From the NCBI RefSeq assembly GCF_027912455.1, contig NZ_CP115446.1, forward strand, positions 1,635,501 through 1,699,500: 64,000 bases of DNA. Direction: 5' to 3'. Every line of letters begins with the position of its first letter. Positions within the stretch are counted from its first letter, which is position 1. The stretch is from Aurantiacibacter sp. MUD61 (GTDB lineage Bacteria; Pseudomonadota; Alphaproteobacteria; Sphingomonadales; Sphingomonadaceae). Positions 63,437 through 64,000 of the stretch are shown one piece after another. Both the position numbers and the translations under genes were made by a program. Under the pieces are notes generated by a model that ran no database searches, was not told where the DNA came from, and saw nothing but the letters and a program-made list of their open reading frames with translations.

Positions 63437-63707
63437 GATCGCATCCACGGCGGCAATCGCGGCACTTTGTGTCTCTGGCTGTGCCAGCACATACAGTGTC
63501 AGCGAAGGCGAGATTGATCCGGACGATTTCGGAGAAGCGAACCGGCAAACCTATGCCGCAATGATCGTCAATCCCGATCCGGTTTACACAGAGCCGCTTG
63601 AATCGACCGCGGAAGCTGCTGCGGACGCAGTCGAGCGTGTGCGGGAACGCCGAGTGGAAGAGTCGCGGGCAGAGGACACCACCAGCGCCCCTGGCGGCGG
63701 TGGCTGA
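63426..63707 (+). CDS. small Tad-locus lipoprotein
   Basis: About 93 aa from the ATG at 63426 (AAGGAG six bases upstream), overlapping the cpaC stop by 11 bp. Lipobox VSGC near residue 19. The position is that of cpaD, but the protein is less than half as long and lacks the CpaD motifs, so I do not call it CpaD. It may be a pilotin-like helper of the secretin. Confidence 0.75.
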   Translation: MNIKIASTAAIAALCVSGCASTYSVSEGEIDPDDFGEANRQTYAAMIVNPDPVYTEPLESTAEAAADAVERVRERRVEESRAEDTTSAPGGGG

Positions 63708-63719
63708 CAATAGCTGATC

Positions 63720-64000
63720 ATGACGATGCGATCCGCCTTTATTCGGGATGAAAGTGGAGCAATCGCTGCGACCTATGCGATTGCGATCACCGGTCTGATT
63801 ATCGTTGCCGGTGCCGCATTCGATTATAATCGGGTCATGGCGCTCGACTCAGAACTGCAGTCCGCTGCAGATCAGGCGGCCTTGGCCGGGGTGACCCAGC
63901 TGGACGAGGCGGATGGCGCCTGCGCCCGTGCGGGGAACGCCGCAGTCTCCCTGGTCAGCGGCATTTCGCTGATGTCCAATGATGGCGACGGAAATACGAT
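63720..64000 (+). CDS. TadG/TadE-like pilus assembly protein (partial, runs off right edge)
   Basis: The first 93 codons are present. FIRDESGAIAATYAIAITGLIIVAGAAFDYNRVMALDSELQ matches, in two parts, the N-terminal membrane segment of TadE/TadG-like proteins (PF13400), followed by AADQAALAG. Such proteins are pseudopilin-like or hold a vWA domain C-terminally; the rest lies outside the window. Confidence 0.85.
   Translation, partial: MTMRSAFIRDESGAIAATYAIAITGLIIVAGAAFDYNRVMALDSELQSAADQAALAGVTQLDEADGACARAGNAAVSLVSGISLMSNDGDGNT

Overview
The window looks like chromosomal DNA of a GC-rich alphaproteobacterium, most likely a sphingomonad of the Erythrobacteraceae type. This is inferred from gene content: large TonB-dependent receptors, two Tad/Flp pilus loci, CtrA-type TTAA-N7-TTAA boxes, a Bpt aminoacyl-transferase, a glnB-glnA pair, and the run argS - SPOR protein - nagZ - scpA - scpB - tatABC. 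I see no IS element, integrase, CRISPR array, tRNA or rRNA gene.

Layout. 1-2.6 kb: the end-truncated gene of an Ntn-hydrolase acylase and a small lipoprotein. 2.8-5.4 kb: clpB behind a sigma-32-like promoter. 5.4-12.9 kb: two divergent TonB-dependent receptors with dockerin/TSP3-like acidic loops. 13-15.3 kb: an SDR dehydrogenase, mtnP and a MarR regulator. 15.4-22.8 kb: a minus-strand Tad operon (cpaA-cpaB-cpaC-cpaD-cpaE-tadB-tadC) with no cpaF/tadA ATPase gene. 22.9-25.2 kb: an alpha/beta hydrolase, an FAD oxidoreductase and a DUF1508 protein. 25.3-27.7 kb: ispH-thrB-rnhA. 27.8-35.3 kb: a lipoprotein, then argS, SPOR, nagZ, scpA, scpB, tatA, tatB, tatC. 35.4-46.3 kb: a small membrane protein, a YtcJ-type amidohydrolase, threonine deaminase, bpt, tamA and tamB.

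46.3-51.1 kb is the accessory stretch: a fasciclin lipoprotein, a Gly/Asn-repeat protein, a GH24 lysozyme beside a membrane-anchored LprI-like protein, then a cassette of a small XRE regulator, a six-TM protein and an HExxH protein, preceded by three tandem 17-bp operator-like repeats. Parts of it are visibly more AT-rich than the flanks. 51.2-58.2 kb returns to housekeeping: glnA, glnB, argC, an isolated SH3 domain, an M17 aminopeptidase, a DUF3298 lipoprotein, map and a lipoprotein cytochrome c. 58.4-60.3 kb holds an M23 peptidase, a DUF1269-like protein and a small membrane protein. 60.7 kb to the right edge is a second Tad locus: a Flp pilin with a structured leader and two CtrA-like boxes, then second copies of cpaB and cpaC, a small lipoprotein and a TadG-like gene cut by the edge.

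The most unusual items are the XRE / 6-TM / HExxH cassette with its tandem operator, the lysozyme / LprI-like pair, the split and partly duplicated Tad machinery with a missing motor ATPase, the pilA leader with mutually exclusive hairpins, and a C40-peptidase-type SH3 domain that has lost its catalytic half.
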